Assembly (NCBI GenBank): GCA_023439305.1
Contig: JAEXOO010000003.1
Span: forward strand, 89,519 to 153,518
Direction: 5' to 3'
DNA: 64,000 nt
From: Pseudomonadota bacterium
GTDB lineage: Bacteria; Pseudomonadota; Gammaproteobacteria; Burkholderiales; Burkholderiaceae_B
Shown: one piece after another, positions 1 through 9,097 of the stretch
Layout: the number at the start of each line of letters is the position of its first letter
How positions within the stretch are numbered: the stretch's first letter is position 1
Notes under the pieces: model-generated
What the model saw: the letters and a program-made list of their open reading frames with translations, nothing else
What the model was told of the DNA's origin: nothing
The model's database searches: none
Made by a program: the position numbers and the translations under genes

Positions 1-2778
1 ATGGATGTGAATCTGGCCCAGGCCCAGGCCCTGCTGGCCGCCATGCTGGCCAGCCGCGATCAGTGGCTGCCGGCTCTGGGTGCGGGCGGAGATGTCGCCT
101 TGCTGCAGGACAGTCTGCGTCAGGTCGTCGAGCAGCAACTGGCGCAGTTGCGTGCTTGTCTGCCGCCCGGCTGGGCGCAGACGCTGGCCCCGCTTGCTCG
201 TTTTGCCGCCGGCAATCTGGGCGAAGGCGATCTTATGGCCTTGGCCGATTGGACTGGCGATCCGCTGGAGCCGGTCATGGACGAGCTGCCGCGCTGGCGC
301 GGCCTGGCCAGTCTGTTGCTGACCAACGACGGGGGCCTGCGCAAGAGCCTGACGGTGCGCAACGGGTTTCCGCCCAAGACTGCCGAGAAAGAGATCCTGG
401 CGGATTGGCTGGGACGGTGCCTGGGGGCCGAGCCCTGGGTGTCCCGCTTGTCCAGCGCGCGTCTTTTGCCGCAGCAGTATTCCGAGCGGCAGCAAGAAGT
501 GCTGGCCAACTTGATTCAGGTGCTGTGGTTGGCGGCGGCGCAGCTCAAGCTGCGCTTCGCCGAAAAATCAGAGGTCGATTTCACCGAGATCGCTCAGCGC
601 GCGCTGGAGGCCCTGGGCGATGCGCAGGAGCCCGGCGAGTTGCTGTTGCGCATGGATCGATCCATACGCCATTTGCTGGTGGACGAATTCCAGGATACCA
701 GTCAGTCTCAAGTGCAGTTGCTGGAACGGCTGACCAGCGGCTGGGAGCCGGGCGATGGGCGCAGCCTGTTCCTGGTGGGCGATCCCATGCAGTCCATCTA
801 CCGCTTTCGCAAGGCGGAAGTAGGCCTGTTCCTGCGGGTATGGCAGGATAGACATTTGGGCGATGTTGAACTCGAGCCGCTGAATCTGACCAACAACTTT
901 CGTTCGCATCCGCGCCTGGTGGAGTGGGTGAATCAGGTAGGGGCAAATTTATTTCCACGTCAGTCCGACCCGGAGCTGGGCATGGTTACCTACGAGTCGT
1001 CGACGGCGTTCAAGCCCGACGAGCCGGGTGCTGCTGTGGATTTCCATCCATCCTGGCACTTTCGTTTGGGCCGAGGCGAAGATGGCGCGGCGGCCGAGCT
1101 GGCCGCCCAGGAAGAAGCGGTGGAGCAGGCTGTGCGCTGCGCAGGCGCGGCTTTGGAGCGCCATGCCGACAGCGCGCATCCGGTGGCCATTCTGGTGCGG
1201 GCCCGTTCACACTTGAATGGCCTGGTGCGCCGGCTGGGCGAGCAGGGGATTCCTTGCCGCGCCGTGGAGCTGGAGCCCTTGCAGCAGCGTCCCGTCGTAG
1301 CGGATCTGGTGCAGCTTGTGCGGGCCCTGGCCCATCCGGCGGATCGCCTGGCGTGGTTGTCCCTGTTGCGTTCCCCCTTGATCGGATTGCGCCTGGACAG
1401 TCTGTACCGCCTGTGCGCTCTGCACCCCCGGCAGTCCATGCCCGAGCTGCTGCGCGCCTGTGATGCCCAGGATTGGGAGCCGCAGGAGCGGGATCGCATG
1501 CTGTTCGCCCGGCAGGTTCTGCTGGATGCCGGCAACCGCAGCGGCTTGATGCCCTTTGCCGCCTGGGTGCAGGAATGCTGGACCCGCTTGGGAGGGCCCA
1601 GGGCCTATCCCTCGATCGCCGATCAGGCGGATGCCGAACAGGTGCTGCGTCTGCTGGAGGAGTTGTGTCCTTATGGGCCGCCTGACCAGCAGCAGTTGCA
1701 GACCCGTGTGGAATCCTTGTATTCCACGCCGCAGGGGTCGGGCAAGGCGGTGGAGGTCATGACCATCCACAAATCCAAGGGATTGGAGTTCGAAACGGTG
1801 ATTCTGTTCGGCTTGCACAAGCAATCGGCTGCAGATTCTGAACCCTTGATCCGTTTGGAGCACAGCGCCGAGAGGTTAATTCTGGGCCCGATCACCCACA
1901 AGGCCAGCGACGAGCGCGATCCCGTCTCGCAATTCCTGGCGGCGCGCGAGAAAATTCGCGCCGAACAAGAAAGCCATCGATTGCTGTATGTAGCCTTGAC
2001 CCGGGCGCGGCAAGAGCTGCACCTGTTTGCCGAGCTCAGCGTCACGCAGGACAAAGGTCTGCGCGAACCCGACGCCCGCTCTCTGCTCAGCCGCCTGTGG
2101 TCTGCTGTGCCGCCGCCGTCCGTTCCCGCCTGGCAGGCGGTGCAGGGCGCTCAGGAAGACGGGCAGGCGGTCGGACCGCCCTTGTTGCGAGTCATGGATC
2201 TGCCGGATTTGCCCGCCAGCTTGCAGGCCGGAGCGGGGCAGGCGACCCAGGCCTGGAGCTGGTCCCTGGATACGAGTCACGAAACCGCGATCGGGACGGT
2301 GGCCCACGCCTGGCTGGAAAAGCTGGGGCGTGAAGGCCTGCAGGACTGGCCCCTGGATCGTCTGCGCGACAGTAAAGGGGTGATGCGGCGGCAGCTGCAG
2401 CGCGCCGGTGTGCCGGCCGTCTATCTGGATGATGCCGGGCAGGCCCTGTTCGAAGCGGTGGCGGCGACGGTGCAGACCGAACAGGGCCGTTGGCTGCTGG
2501 GGGCGGCGCGCGCGCATCGCGAATGGTCGCTGCTGGATGTCAGCGGCCGGGTATCGATCATTGATCTGGCGATTTCACAGGAAGATCACTGGCTGGTCGT
2601 GGACTACAAGACCAGCCGGCCCGGGCCTGATGAAAGTCTGGAGGTATTCCGGGAACGTATGCTGCAGCGTTATGCGCCGCAACTGGAACGTTATTGCGCC
2701 CAGGTGTCGGCGCTGGATGGCCGCCCGGCGCGGGGAGCTCTTTATTTCCCGCGAGTGGATCTGTGGGTGCCGTATTAA
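1..2778 (+). CDS. AddA-like UvrD-family helicase/nuclease, 5' end outside the window
   Basis: ATP-dependent helicase fused to a nuclease, expected to process double-strand DNA ends for recombination. Visible superfamily 1 motifs: Walker B VDEFQDT (residues 227-233 of the visible 925), GDPMQSIYRFR near 262, NNFRSHPRL near 300, TIHKSKGLEF near 591, and YVALTRAR near 664. The C-terminus carries a PD-(D/E)XK nuclease signature, DYK at 868-870 with an upstream Asp near 855. The Walker A motif and helicase motif I are absent because the window opens inside the gene; the ATG at base 1 is an internal Met codon. Full-length relatives are roughly 1,100 residues or more. A partner AddB-like gene would be expected upstream, which is inference. 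It is followed 26 bp later by ffs. Confidence 0.85.
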   Translation: MDVNLAQAQALLAAMLASRDQWLPALGAGGDVALLQDSLRQVVEQQLAQLRACLPPGWAQTLAPLARFAAGNLGEGDLMALADWTGDPLEPVMDELPRWRGLASLLLTNDGGLRKSLTVRNGFPPKTAEKEILADWLGRCLGAEPWVSRLSSARLLPQQYSERQQEVLANLIQVLWLAAAQLKLRFAEKSEVDFTEIAQRALEALGDAQEPGELLLRMDRSIRHLLVDEFQDTSQSQVQLLERLTSGWEPGDGRSLFLVGDPMQSIYRFRKAEVGLFLRVWQDRHLGDVELEPLNLTNNFRSHPRLVEWVNQVGANLFPRQSDPELGMVTYESSTAFKPDEPGAAVDFHPSWHFRLGRGEDGAAAELAAQEEAVEQAVRCAGAALERHADSAHPVAILVRARSHLNGLVRRLGEQGIPCRAVELEPLQQRPVVADLVQLVRALAHPADRLAWLSLLRSPLIGLRLDSLYRLCALHPRQSMPELLRACDAQDWEPQERDRMLFARQVLLDAGNRSGLMPFAAWVQECWTRLGGPRAYPSIADQADAEQVLRLLEELCPYGPPDQQQLQTRVESLYSTPQGSGKAVEVMTIHKSKGLEFETVILFGLHKQSAADSEPLIRLEHSAERLILGPITHKASDERDPVSQFLAAREKIRAEQESHRLLYVALTRARQELHLFAELSVTQDKGLREPDARSLLSRLWSAVPPPSVPAWQAVQGAQEDGQAVGPPLLRVMDLPDLPASLQAGAGQATQAWSWSLDTSHETAIGTVAHAWLEKLGREGLQDWPLDRLRDSKGVMRRQLQRAGVPAVYLDDAGQALFEAVAATVQTEQGRWLLGAARAHREWSLLDVSGRVSIIDLAISQEDHWLVVDYKTSRPGPDESLEVFRERMLQRYAPQLERYCAQVSALDGRPARGALYFPRVDLWVPY

Positions 2779-2804
2779 GCGTGAATGGTGTTACACTACT
2801 AGAC

Positions 2805-2899
2805 GGCGGGCCCCTCCGCATGGTTCGGCGGTGAATCTGGTCAGGTCGGGAACGAAGCAGCCACAGCCGTGCAGAATCAGTGCCGGAGTCAGGCTCGCC
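2805..2899 (+). ncRNA. ffs: Signal recognition particle 4.5S RNA (small bacterial type)
   Basis: The conserved SRP domain IV core is present: GGTCAGGTCGGGAACGAAGC with the following AGCC, near 2840-2863. The ends pair as GGCGGGCC (2805-2812) with GGCTCGCC (2892-2899), one G-U pair included, closing a rod of about 95 nt. A -10-like TACACT (2792-2797) lies 7 nt before the 5' end; no convincing -35 is visible. The RNA binds Ffh and targets nascent membrane proteins. The order ffs-dnaX-ybaB-recR is also known from other bacteria such as Bacillus subtilis (scr-dnaX-yaaK-recR). The exact ends are set by the pairing, so they may be off by a few bases. Confidence 0.93.
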
Positions 2900-3016
2900 A
2901 CTTCACATACTTGCCGGGTTAGTGCGCCCGGTCTGTCTGCTCCCCTCGGGCACCGAATCCGGTACACTTTTCCTTTCGCTTATCTGTGTTGATGGCTTTG
3001 GCCGTCCGGAATTCGC

Positions 3017-5215
3017 ATGACCTATCTTGTTCTGGCCCGAAAATGGCGCCCTCGCTCCTTCGATACCCTGATCGGACAGGATCACGTGGTGCGTGCTTTG
3101 ACGCACGCCCTGTCCACGCAACGCCTGCATCATGCGTGGCTCTTTACGGGCACGCGAGGCGTGGGCAAGACGACCTTGTCGCGCATTCTGGCCAAATCGC
3201 TCAACTGTGAAACCGGCATCACCGCCACGCCCTGCGGCACCTGCCGCGCCTGCACGGAAATTGATGCGGGCCGCTTCGTGGACTATGTGGAGCTGGACGC
3301 GGCCTCCAACCGCGGCGTCGAGGAAATGACCCAGCTTCTCGAGCAGGCGGTGTATGCGCCAAGCTCCGGCCGCTACAAGGTCTACATGATCGACGAAGTT
3401 CACATGCTGACCGGTCATGCCTTCAATGCCATGCTCAAGACGCTGGAAGAGCCGCCGCCGCACGTCAAGTTCATCCTGGCGACCACGGACCCTCAGAAAA
3501 TCCCGGTCACGGTGTTGTCGCGTTGTCTGCAGTTCAATCTGAAGCAGATGACGGTGCCGGCTATTGTCGAGCATCTGCAGGATATTCTGGCCCAGGAGGG
3601 CATGCAGTTCGACGTGCCCGCCCTGCGCCTGCTGGCGCAGGCGGCGGCCGGGTCCATGCGCGACGCGCTGTCGCTGACCGACCAGGCCATTGCCTACAGT
3701 GCCGGCGACCTCAGCTCGGCGGCCGTGCAGGCCATGCTGGGCACCATCGATCAGCGCCATCTGGCGCAGTTACTGCAGGCCCTGGTGGCTTACGATGCGC
3801 GCGCCATCATGGCGGTGGCTGATGACTTAGCCTTGCGTGGCCTGTCCTATTCGGGCGCGCTCGCCGATCTGGCCACTCTGCTGTCACGCATCGCCATCGA
3901 ACAGCGCATCGCCGGCACTATTACCGACGACGACCCGCTGGCCGGTCCTGTGCGTGCCCTGGCACCCACCTTGTCGCCGGATCACGTGCAACTGTTTTAT
4001 TCCGTGGCGGTTCACAGCCGTCAGGAACTATCCCTGGCGCCGGACGAATATGCCGGTTTTGTCATGGCCTGCCTGCGCATGCTGGCCCTGCTGCCCGAGC
4101 CGGTGCCTGCGCAGCCGGCGCCGCCTGATGGATCGGGCGGAGAGCGCACCGCGCCCGTGACGACCGTTCCTGTGGCCGCCGCGCCTGCGCCGACCGTACC
4201 TACGCCGGCCGCGCTTGAACCCGTAGCTGCCCCTTCTGCTTCGGCGCAGCAGGCGCCCGCTGCAGCCCCGCCAGTGGAACAGCCATCCCCGGTCGATTCT
4301 GTTGTCGCCCCGGTCCCGACCCCGGCACCTGCTGCCGTGGCCGACTCTGTCGTTCAGTCTGCAGGTGGCGCGGCGGCGCTGGATCGTGCGCCGGCTGATC
4401 AGGATGATTTTGTCCCTGCCTGGGAAGAAGCGCCGCCTGATTCGGAACCGACCGCTCAGGCTCCACACCCAGCGGCGGAGCCGGAAAATCGGCCTGCGCC
4501 GGTTTCTCAGGACGTCCAGCCTGCCCAGACGCCAGAACAGTTGCAATCGGCCGTTCCGCCGCAAACCACGCCTGCTCCCGACGATGCGCGTGTGGATGAT
4601 GGTCAGCAGGAACCCGCCTGGCTGTCCGAAGGCATGGACGAGGAATTCGAGAACTATCAGCCAGCCGGCATGGACGCCACGGCGGGTGGCGACGATGATG
4701 ACGATGTGCCGCCGCTGCCGGCCTCGGGCAACTTCATGCCCGATGGCGAGCTGGGCCTGCCTGTGGCGGTGCCCGATGCGGGGCAGGCTCGCGACGGCCA
4801 TCGAGCCGTCCGTCTGGGCGGCATGACGGCAGAGAAGTGGCCTGCGGTGGCGGCGGAATTGCCGGTCAGTGGCTGGGCGGCGGAACTGGCTCGCCAGAGC
4901 GAATGGGTCGGGCTGAAGGGCCAGGAAATCCATTTGCGCGCCAAGATCAAGGCTACTGAAGGCAGCCAGGGCAAGGCGCGGCTGCGTACCGTTCTGACAG
5001 AGTACTTCGGCCAGTCCGTGCAACTGGCCATTGAATACGGAGATACCGGCGACGCCACGGCGCATGCCGTGGAGCAGGCCAAGCTGGCGGAGCGCCAGCG
5101 GCAGGCCGAAGAGCAGGTTACCCAGGATCCCTTTGTCTTGACCCTGATCCGGGACTTTGGCGCCAGCGTCAAAGAAGGATCGGTCAAGGCTGCACCCTTG
5201 GTTCGGGCTGCCTGA
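3017..5215 (+). CDS. dnaX: DNA polymerase III subunit tau (and gamma)
   Basis: Clamp-loader ATPase of the replicative polymerase, 732 aa. AAA+ features: Walker A GTRGVGKT at 45-52, zinc cysteines C64, C73, C76 and C79, Walker B DEVH at 126-129, and an SRC sensor motif near 169. Residues about 360-560 form a long Pro/Ala-rich linker typical of tau, followed by a C-terminal domain expected to contact the polymerase alpha subunit and DnaB. I saw no A-AAA-AAG slippery heptamer like the E. coli one that makes gamma, so whether a short form exists is open. It is followed 39 bp later by ybaB and then recR, the usual cluster. The ATG at 3017 begins the conserved MTYLVLARKWRP segment. Confidence 0.97.
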   Translation: MTYLVLARKWRPRSFDTLIGQDHVVRALTHALSTQRLHHAWLFTGTRGVGKTTLSRILAKSLNCETGITATPCGTCRACTEIDAGRFVDYVELDAASNRGVEEMTQLLEQAVYAPSSGRYKVYMIDEVHMLTGHAFNAMLKTLEEPPPHVKFILATTDPQKIPVTVLSRCLQFNLKQMTVPAIVEHLQDILAQEGMQFDVPALRLLAQAAAGSMRDALSLTDQAIAYSAGDLSSAAVQAMLGTIDQRHLAQLLQALVAYDARAIMAVADDLALRGLSYSGALADLATLLSRIAIEQRIAGTITDDDPLAGPVRALAPTLSPDHVQLFYSVAVHSRQELSLAPDEYAGFVMACLRMLALLPEPVPAQPAPPDGSGGERTAPVTTVPVAAAPAPTVPTPAALEPVAAPSASAQQAPAAAPPVEQPSPVDSVVAPVPTPAPAAVADSVVQSAGGAAALDRAPADQDDFVPAWEEAPPDSEPTAQAPHPAAEPENRPAPVSQDVQPAQTPEQLQSAVPPQTTPAPDDARVDDGQQEPAWLSEGMDEEFENYQPAGMDATAGGDDDDDVPPLPASGNFMPDGELGLPVAVPDAGQARDGHRAVRLGGMTAEKWPAVAAELPVSGWAAELARQSEWVGLKGQEIHLRAKIKATEGSQGKARLRTVLTEYFGQSVQLAIEYGDTGDATAHAVEQAKLAERQRQAEEQVTQDPFVLTLIRDFGASVKEGSVKAAPLVRAA

Positions 5216-5254
5216 GCGGCCCTTGTTCAATTCAGATAATCAGGAAATCACATC

Positions 5255-5581
5255 ATGATGAAAGGTCAGATCGCCGGCTTGATGCGTCAGGCGCAGCAGA
5301 TGCAGGAAAACATGAAGAAGGCGCAGGAAGCCTTGGCCGAGATCGAAGTCGAAGGTGTGTCGGGCGGCGGGCTGGTCAAGGTCACCATGAGCTGTCGTCA
5401 CGACGTGCGCCGCGTGTCTATCGACCCCAGCTTGCTGGAAGATGACAAGGACATGCTGGAAGACCTGATCGCCGCTGCCTTCAATGACGCGCAGCGCAAG
5501 GCCGAAGCCACTTCGCAGGAAAAAATGGCGGGTGTCACGGCCGGCATGCCACTGCCTCCCGGCATGAAATTCCCGTTCTGA
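5255..5581 (+). CDS. ybaB: YbaB/EbfC family nucleoid-associated protein
   Basis: Small DNA-binding protein of 108 aa, a normal length for the family. The N-terminus (MMKGQIAGLMRQAQQMQ) is a charged amphipathic helix, followed by the conserved GGGLVKVTM strand and a C-terminal helix ending with PPGMKFPF. A Shine-Dalgarno-like AGGAAA (5242-5247) supports the first of two adjacent ATGs (5255 or 5258). Its stop overlaps the recR start by one base (TGATG), so translation is likely coupled. The dnaX-ybaB-recR order is the classical neighbourhood. Confidence 0.95.
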   Translation: MMKGQIAGLMRQAQQMQENMKKAQEALAEIEVEGVSGGGLVKVTMSCRHDVRRVSIDPSLLEDDKDMLEDLIAAAFNDAQRKAEATSQEKMAGVTAGMPLPPGMKFPF

Positions 5582-6192
5582 TGAACGAACCGCAGATCGC
5601 CGAACCCGAACCGCTTCGGGTTCTGATCCAAGCCCTGCGCCGCCTGCCCGGGGTGGGCGAACGCAGTGCGCGCCGCATGGCCTATCACCTGTTGCAGCAT
5701 GACCTGGTGGGGGCGGACCAGCTCAGCCGCGCGCTGGAGCAGGCGACCCAAACCTTGCGCCATTGCCGGCGCTGCAACGGTTTTACCGTGCTGGAGGTCT
5801 GCGAGACCTGTTCCAATCCGCGCCGGGATCCCGCGCTGCTGTGCGTGGTGGAAACACCGGCAGATCAAAACATGATCGAGGCTACTCATGGCTACCGCGG
5901 CCTGTATTACGTCCTGATGGGGCGTTTGACGCCGCTGGAAGGCATAGGGCCGGACGCTCTGCAATTTGACCGGTTGCTGGAGCGGGCGGGGGATGGGCAG
6001 GTGCAGGAAGTCATTCTGGCCACCAATTTCACCGCTGAAGGCGAAACCACGGCTCACCATCTGGCAGAAATGCTGGGCAGCCAAGGCCTGAAGGTCACGC
6101 GCCTGGCGCGCGGCGTGCCTGCCGGCAGCGAACTGGAATACGTAGACCCAGGCACGATCGCCTGGGCCTTGATGGAGCGACGCGCCACCTAG
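5581..6192 (+). CDS. recR: Recombination mediator protein RecR
   Basis: 203 aa, standard RecR length. It shows the N-terminal helix-hairpin-helix (RLPGVGERSA, 21-30), a C4 zinc finger (C62, C65, C74, C77) and a Toprim domain beginning with CVVETPADQ near 88. The C-terminus has the conserved ARGVPAGSELEYVD Walker-B-like segment. RecR acts with RecO/RecF to load RecA on gapped DNA. The start codon overlaps the ybaB stop by one base. Confidence 0.96.
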   Translation: MNEPQIAEPEPLRVLIQALRRLPGVGERSARRMAYHLLQHDLVGADQLSRALEQATQTLRHCRRCNGFTVLEVCETCSNPRRDPALLCVVETPADQNMIEATHGYRGLYYVLMGRLTPLEGIGPDALQFDRLLERAGDGQVQEVILATNFTAEGETTAHHLAEMLGSQGLKVTRLARGVPAGSELEYVDPGTIAWALMERRAT

Positions 6193-6224
6193 CGTCTGCT
6201 GATCGGTTCAAGGCCTGCCGTGTC

Positions 6225-6251
6225 GCGCGGGCGGTTTTCCTGTGCCCGCGC
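6225..6251 (+). terminator. Possible hairpin terminator after recR
   Basis: GCGCGGGC (6225-6232) pairs with GCCCGCGC (6244-6251) around an 11-nt loop. There is no downstream T-run, so intrinsic termination is uncertain; it may only be an mRNA 3' end structure. Confidence 0.3.
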
Positions 6252-6312
6252 ATGCCGAGCATGTGGCGGTCATTTGATCGGCGGCTGTCCGGAATCCTTC
6301 GTTTTAGTAGTA

Positions 6313-6333
6313 TAAGTATTAGGCCTTTACTTA
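6313..6333. promoter_or_regulatory. Inverted repeat upstream of ABC importer operon
   Basis: TAAGTA (6313-6318) and TACTTA (6328-6333) form a perfect 6-bp dyad with a 9-nt spacer, in an AT-rich pocket 28 bp before the start codon at 6362. TATAAG (6311-6316) overlaps the left arm and could be a -10 element. Candidate operator; no regulator gene sits beside it. Confidence 0.3.
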
Positions 6334-6361
6334 ATGACTACACAACAAGAAGGGGATTCCC

Positions 6362-7402
6362 ATGAAACTGACTCGTCGTCACATGCTCAAGCTGGCCGGT
6401 GCATCCGGGCTGGCTATGTCGCTGCCGTCTGTCGGCCGCGCTCAGGAATTGGAGAAGAAGGACATCACGATTGCCGTGGGCGGCAAAGCGCTGATTTACT
6501 ACCTGCCCCTGTCCATTGCGGAAATCAAGGGATTCTTCAAAGATGAGGGGCTGAACGTCAAGGTGGCGGACTTCGCGGGCGGATCCAAGGCCTTGCAGGC
6601 CGTCGTGGGCGGGAGTGCCGATGTGGTCTCCGGGGCTTTCGAGCACACCATCAACCTGCAATCCAAAGGGCAGTTCTATCGCGCCTTTGTGCAGCAAGGT
6701 CGTGCGCCCGCCATTGTGCTGGCCGTTTCCAAAAAGACCATGCCCGACTACAAGTCGCCGGCGGACCTGAAGGGCAAGAAGGTCGGTGTGACGGCGCCGG
6801 GTTCGTCGACCAATATGATGGTCAATTTCTTTCTGGAACAGAATGGTCTGAAGCCTACGGATGTCGCCTTCATCGGGGTAGGGGCCGGAGCGGGCGCCGT
6901 GACTGCCATGCGCACCGGACAGGTGGACGCCATGGCCAATCTGGATCCGGTCATTGGCACCCTGGCCAAGGAAGAGGCCATTCAGATCATTGCCGACACT
7001 CGCACGGTAGCGGATACCCAGAAGATTTTCGGCGGCAATATGCCCTCGGCCTGCCTGTACGCCTCACAGGAGTTCCTGGACAAGAACCCCAAGACGGCCC
7101 AGGCCCTGGCCAACGCCATTGTGCGTGCCGACAAGTGGATTCAGGCCAACGATGCCGAAACCATCGCCAAGACGGTGCCTGCTGCTTATTTGCTGGGTGA
7201 TGTGGAGCTGTATAAACAATGTCTGGACGCCAACAAGGAGTCGCTCTCGCCCAATGGCCTGGTGGATGCGGACGGTCCCGCCACGGCGCTGAATGCGCTG
7301 GCCGCGTTCGTTCCCAACCTGGATGCCTCCAAGATCGATACCGGCAAGATCTTCACCAACGAGTTCGCCGACAATGCCAACAAGAAGTACCCCAATGCCT
7401 GA
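6362..7402 (+). CDS. ABC transporter substrate-binding protein, SsuA/TauA/NMT1-like
   Basis: Periplasmic ligand-binding protein of 346 aa. The N-terminus has a twin-arginine motif (TRRHMLK, residues 4-10), a short hydrophobic stretch and a GRAQ cleavage region near 28, so Tat export is likely. The mature part has the fold signature of the nitrate/sulfonate/taurine/NMT1 group (YLPLSIAEIKGFFKDEGLNV; DLKGKKVGVTAPGS; TGQVDAMANLDP). AAGGGG (6349-6354) is a plausible ribosome site. First gene of a three-gene importer, with its stop overlapping the ATPase start. The substrate (sulfonate, taurine, pyrimidine precursor or other) cannot be told from sequence, and no linked enzyme gene gives a hint. Confidence 0.85.
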   Translation: MKLTRRHMLKLAGASGLAMSLPSVGRAQELEKKDITIAVGGKALIYYLPLSIAEIKGFFKDEGLNVKVADFAGGSKALQAVVGGSADVVSGAFEHTINLQSKGQFYRAFVQQGRAPAIVLAVSKKTMPDYKSPADLKGKKVGVTAPGSSTNMMVNFFLEQNGLKPTDVAFIGVGAGAGAVTAMRTGQVDAMANLDPVIGTLAKEEAIQIIADTRTVADTQKIFGGNMPSACLYASQEFLDKNPKTAQALANAIVRADKWIQANDAETIAKTVPAAYLLGDVELYKQCLDANKESLSPNGLVDADGPATALNALAAFVPNLDASKIDTGKIFTNEFADNANKKYPNA

Positions 7403-8201
7403 GGCCGCTCTTTCTCTTGAAAATGTCAGTTGTGTATTCGCGTCGCGCGACGGCAAAGGCACGTACACGGCGGTGCGTGACGCCAGCCTGACCGTTGCGC
7501 CGGGCGAATTCGTTTCCGTGGTCGGTCCCACGGGCTGCGGCAAGTCGACTCTGCTGAACGTGGGGGCCGGCTTGCTGGCTCCGTCCGCGGGTCAGGTGCG
7601 TGTTTTCGGCCAAGCTTTGGACGGGGTCAACAAGCGCGCCGGCTATATGTTCCAGGGTGAGGCGCTGCTGCCTTGGCGCAGCGCGGAGTCCAATGTAATG
7701 GCCGGCCTGGAGTTCGCTGGCGTGCCGCAGGACGAGGCGCGCGCCCGCGCCCAGGAGTGGCTCAAGCGAGTCGGCCTGGGCGGTTTCGGCGACCGCTATC
7801 CGCATCAGATGTCCGGGGGCATGCGCAAGCGCGTCATGCTGGCCCAGACCTTGATCCGGGACCCGGATATCATCCTGATGGACGAGCCTTTTTCCGCCCT
7901 GGACATCCAGACCCGGCAACTGATGGAAAACGAGGTGTTGGAAATCTGGATGGCACAGCGCAAGGCGGTCTTGTTCATTACCCATGACCTGGACGAGGCC
8001 ATCGCCATGGGCGATCGCGTCGTGGTGCTGTCGGCCGGACCGGGCACGCACCCGATCGGTGAATTCCACATTGATCTTCCGCGTCCTCGCGACGTGGCCG
8101 AAGTCCGCAACCAGCCCCGCTTTGTCGAATTGCATTCGGCCATCTGGGCTGTGCTGCGCGATGAAGTCCTCAAGGGCTACGCACAACAGAAGCGCGCTTG
8201 A
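7395..8201 (+). CDS. ABC transporter ATP-binding protein, SsuB/TauB-like
   Basis: 268-aa cytoplasmic ATPase of the importer. It has Walker A GPTGCGKST, signature MSGGMRKR, Walker B ILMDEPFSALD and the switch His in FITHDLDEA. The reading frame is open further upstream, but the ATG at 7395 (MPEAALSLENV) is the natural start: it overlaps the stop of the binding-protein gene (7400-7402) and begins the conserved domain. The next gene starts 2 bp after this stop. Confidence 0.9.
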   Translation: MPEAALSLENVSCVFASRDGKGTYTAVRDASLTVAPGEFVSVVGPTGCGKSTLLNVGAGLLAPSAGQVRVFGQALDGVNKRAGYMFQGEALLPWRSAESNVMAGLEFAGVPQDEARARAQEWLKRVGLGGFGDRYPHQMSGGMRKRVMLAQTLIRDPDIILMDEPFSALDIQTRQLMENEVLEIWMAQRKAVLFITHDLDEAIAMGDRVVVLSAGPGTHPIGEFHIDLPRPRDVAEVRNQPRFVELHSAIWAVLRDEVLKGYAQQKRA

Positions 8202-8202
8202 T

Positions 8203-8997
8203 ATGTCCAAGTCTACTCATCATTCCCGCCTTGCCTTGCGTGTCTGGCAGATTTCGCTGCTGGTGGCGATCTTGCTGGCTTGGCATTTCTTCACGCTGGA
8301 TCCAAAGACGGCCTTTTTCTTTGGCCGGCCTTTGGAAGTGGTCCAGGTCATCTGGGCCTGGTTTGTCACCAATGGCGACATCTATCAGCACCTGGGCGTC
8401 ACCCTCAGTGAAACGCTGCTGGCCTTTGTAATCGGCACGGTGGCCGGTCTGGGCTTCGGCCTGTGGCTGGGTTTGTCGCCCCGGGCTGCTGCCCTGCTGG
8501 ATCCTTACATCACAGCGGCCAACTCCATGCCGCGCGTCATTCTGGCGCCTATCTTCGGCATGTGGTTCGGCCTGGGGATCTGGTCCAAGGTGGCGCTGGC
8601 CGTCACGCTGGTGTTCTTTATCGTGTTCTTCAACGTCTACCAAGGCGTACGCGAGGTCAGCTCTACCTTGCTGGACAATGCCCGCATGCTGGGCGCCAGC
8701 CGTCGCCAGTTGCTGCGCCATGTCTACATTCCCTCTGCCACCAGCTGGGTGTTCTCCAGCCTGCATACCTCGGTAGGTCTGGCGTTCGTGGGCGCCGTGG
8801 TGGGGGAGTACCTGGGCTCGGCCAGCGGAGTGGGCTACTTGATTCTGCAGGCTGAAGGCACGCTGGATGTAAACACGGTTTTCGCCGGCATTGTCGTCCT
8901 GACGGTGTTTGCGCTGGTTCTGGACGGGCTGGTCAGCCTGTTCGAAGACCGTATGCTGGCGTGGCGCCCCAAGGGCGGCGAAACGGAAAAGCTCTAG
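8203..8997 (+). CDS. ABC transporter permease, SsuC/TauC-like
   Basis: 264-aa inner-membrane protein with about six hydrophobic segments. The ATPase-contacting EAA loop is visible as DNARMLGASRRQLLRHVYIP. The ATG at 8203 lies one base after the ATPase stop, so the two are translated as a unit; the longer upstream open frame lies inside the ATPase gene and is not used. Completes the importer, which ends at the terminator near 9040-9080. Confidence 0.9.
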   Translation: MSKSTHHSRLALRVWQISLLVAILLAWHFFTLDPKTAFFFGRPLEVVQVIWAWFVTNGDIYQHLGVTLSETLLAFVIGTVAGLGFGLWLGLSPRAAALLDPYITAANSMPRVILAPIFGMWFGLGIWSKVALAVTLVFFIVFFNVYQGVREVSSTLLDNARMLGASRRQLLRHVYIPSATSWVFSSLHTSVGLAFVGAVVGEYLGSASGVGYLILQAEGTLDVNTVFAGIVVLTVFALVLDGLVSLFEDRMLAWRPKGGETEKL

Positions 8998-9039
8998 CGT
9001 CCGAGCGGATCCGGCGCGTGTAGGCGCTGCGCTGGATTG

Positions 9040-9080
9040 AAAAAAACCGGCTTCGCTTCAAGGCGGGCCGGTTTTTTTTT
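9040..9080. terminator. Bidirectional intrinsic terminator between ABC permease and tal
   Basis: An A-run followed by CCGGC (9047-9051) pairs with GCCGG (9067-9071) followed by nine Ts. Both strands have a U-tract, so it can end the importer transcript and the convergent transaldolase transcript. Confidence 0.85.
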
Positions 9081-9097
9081 GAAGTAACGGTCGGGAG

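Noticed and set aside
3017..5215. Programmed frameshift in dnaX
   Set aside because: No A-AAA-AAG slippery sequence was seen in the linker region; a short gamma form cannot be supported from sequence.
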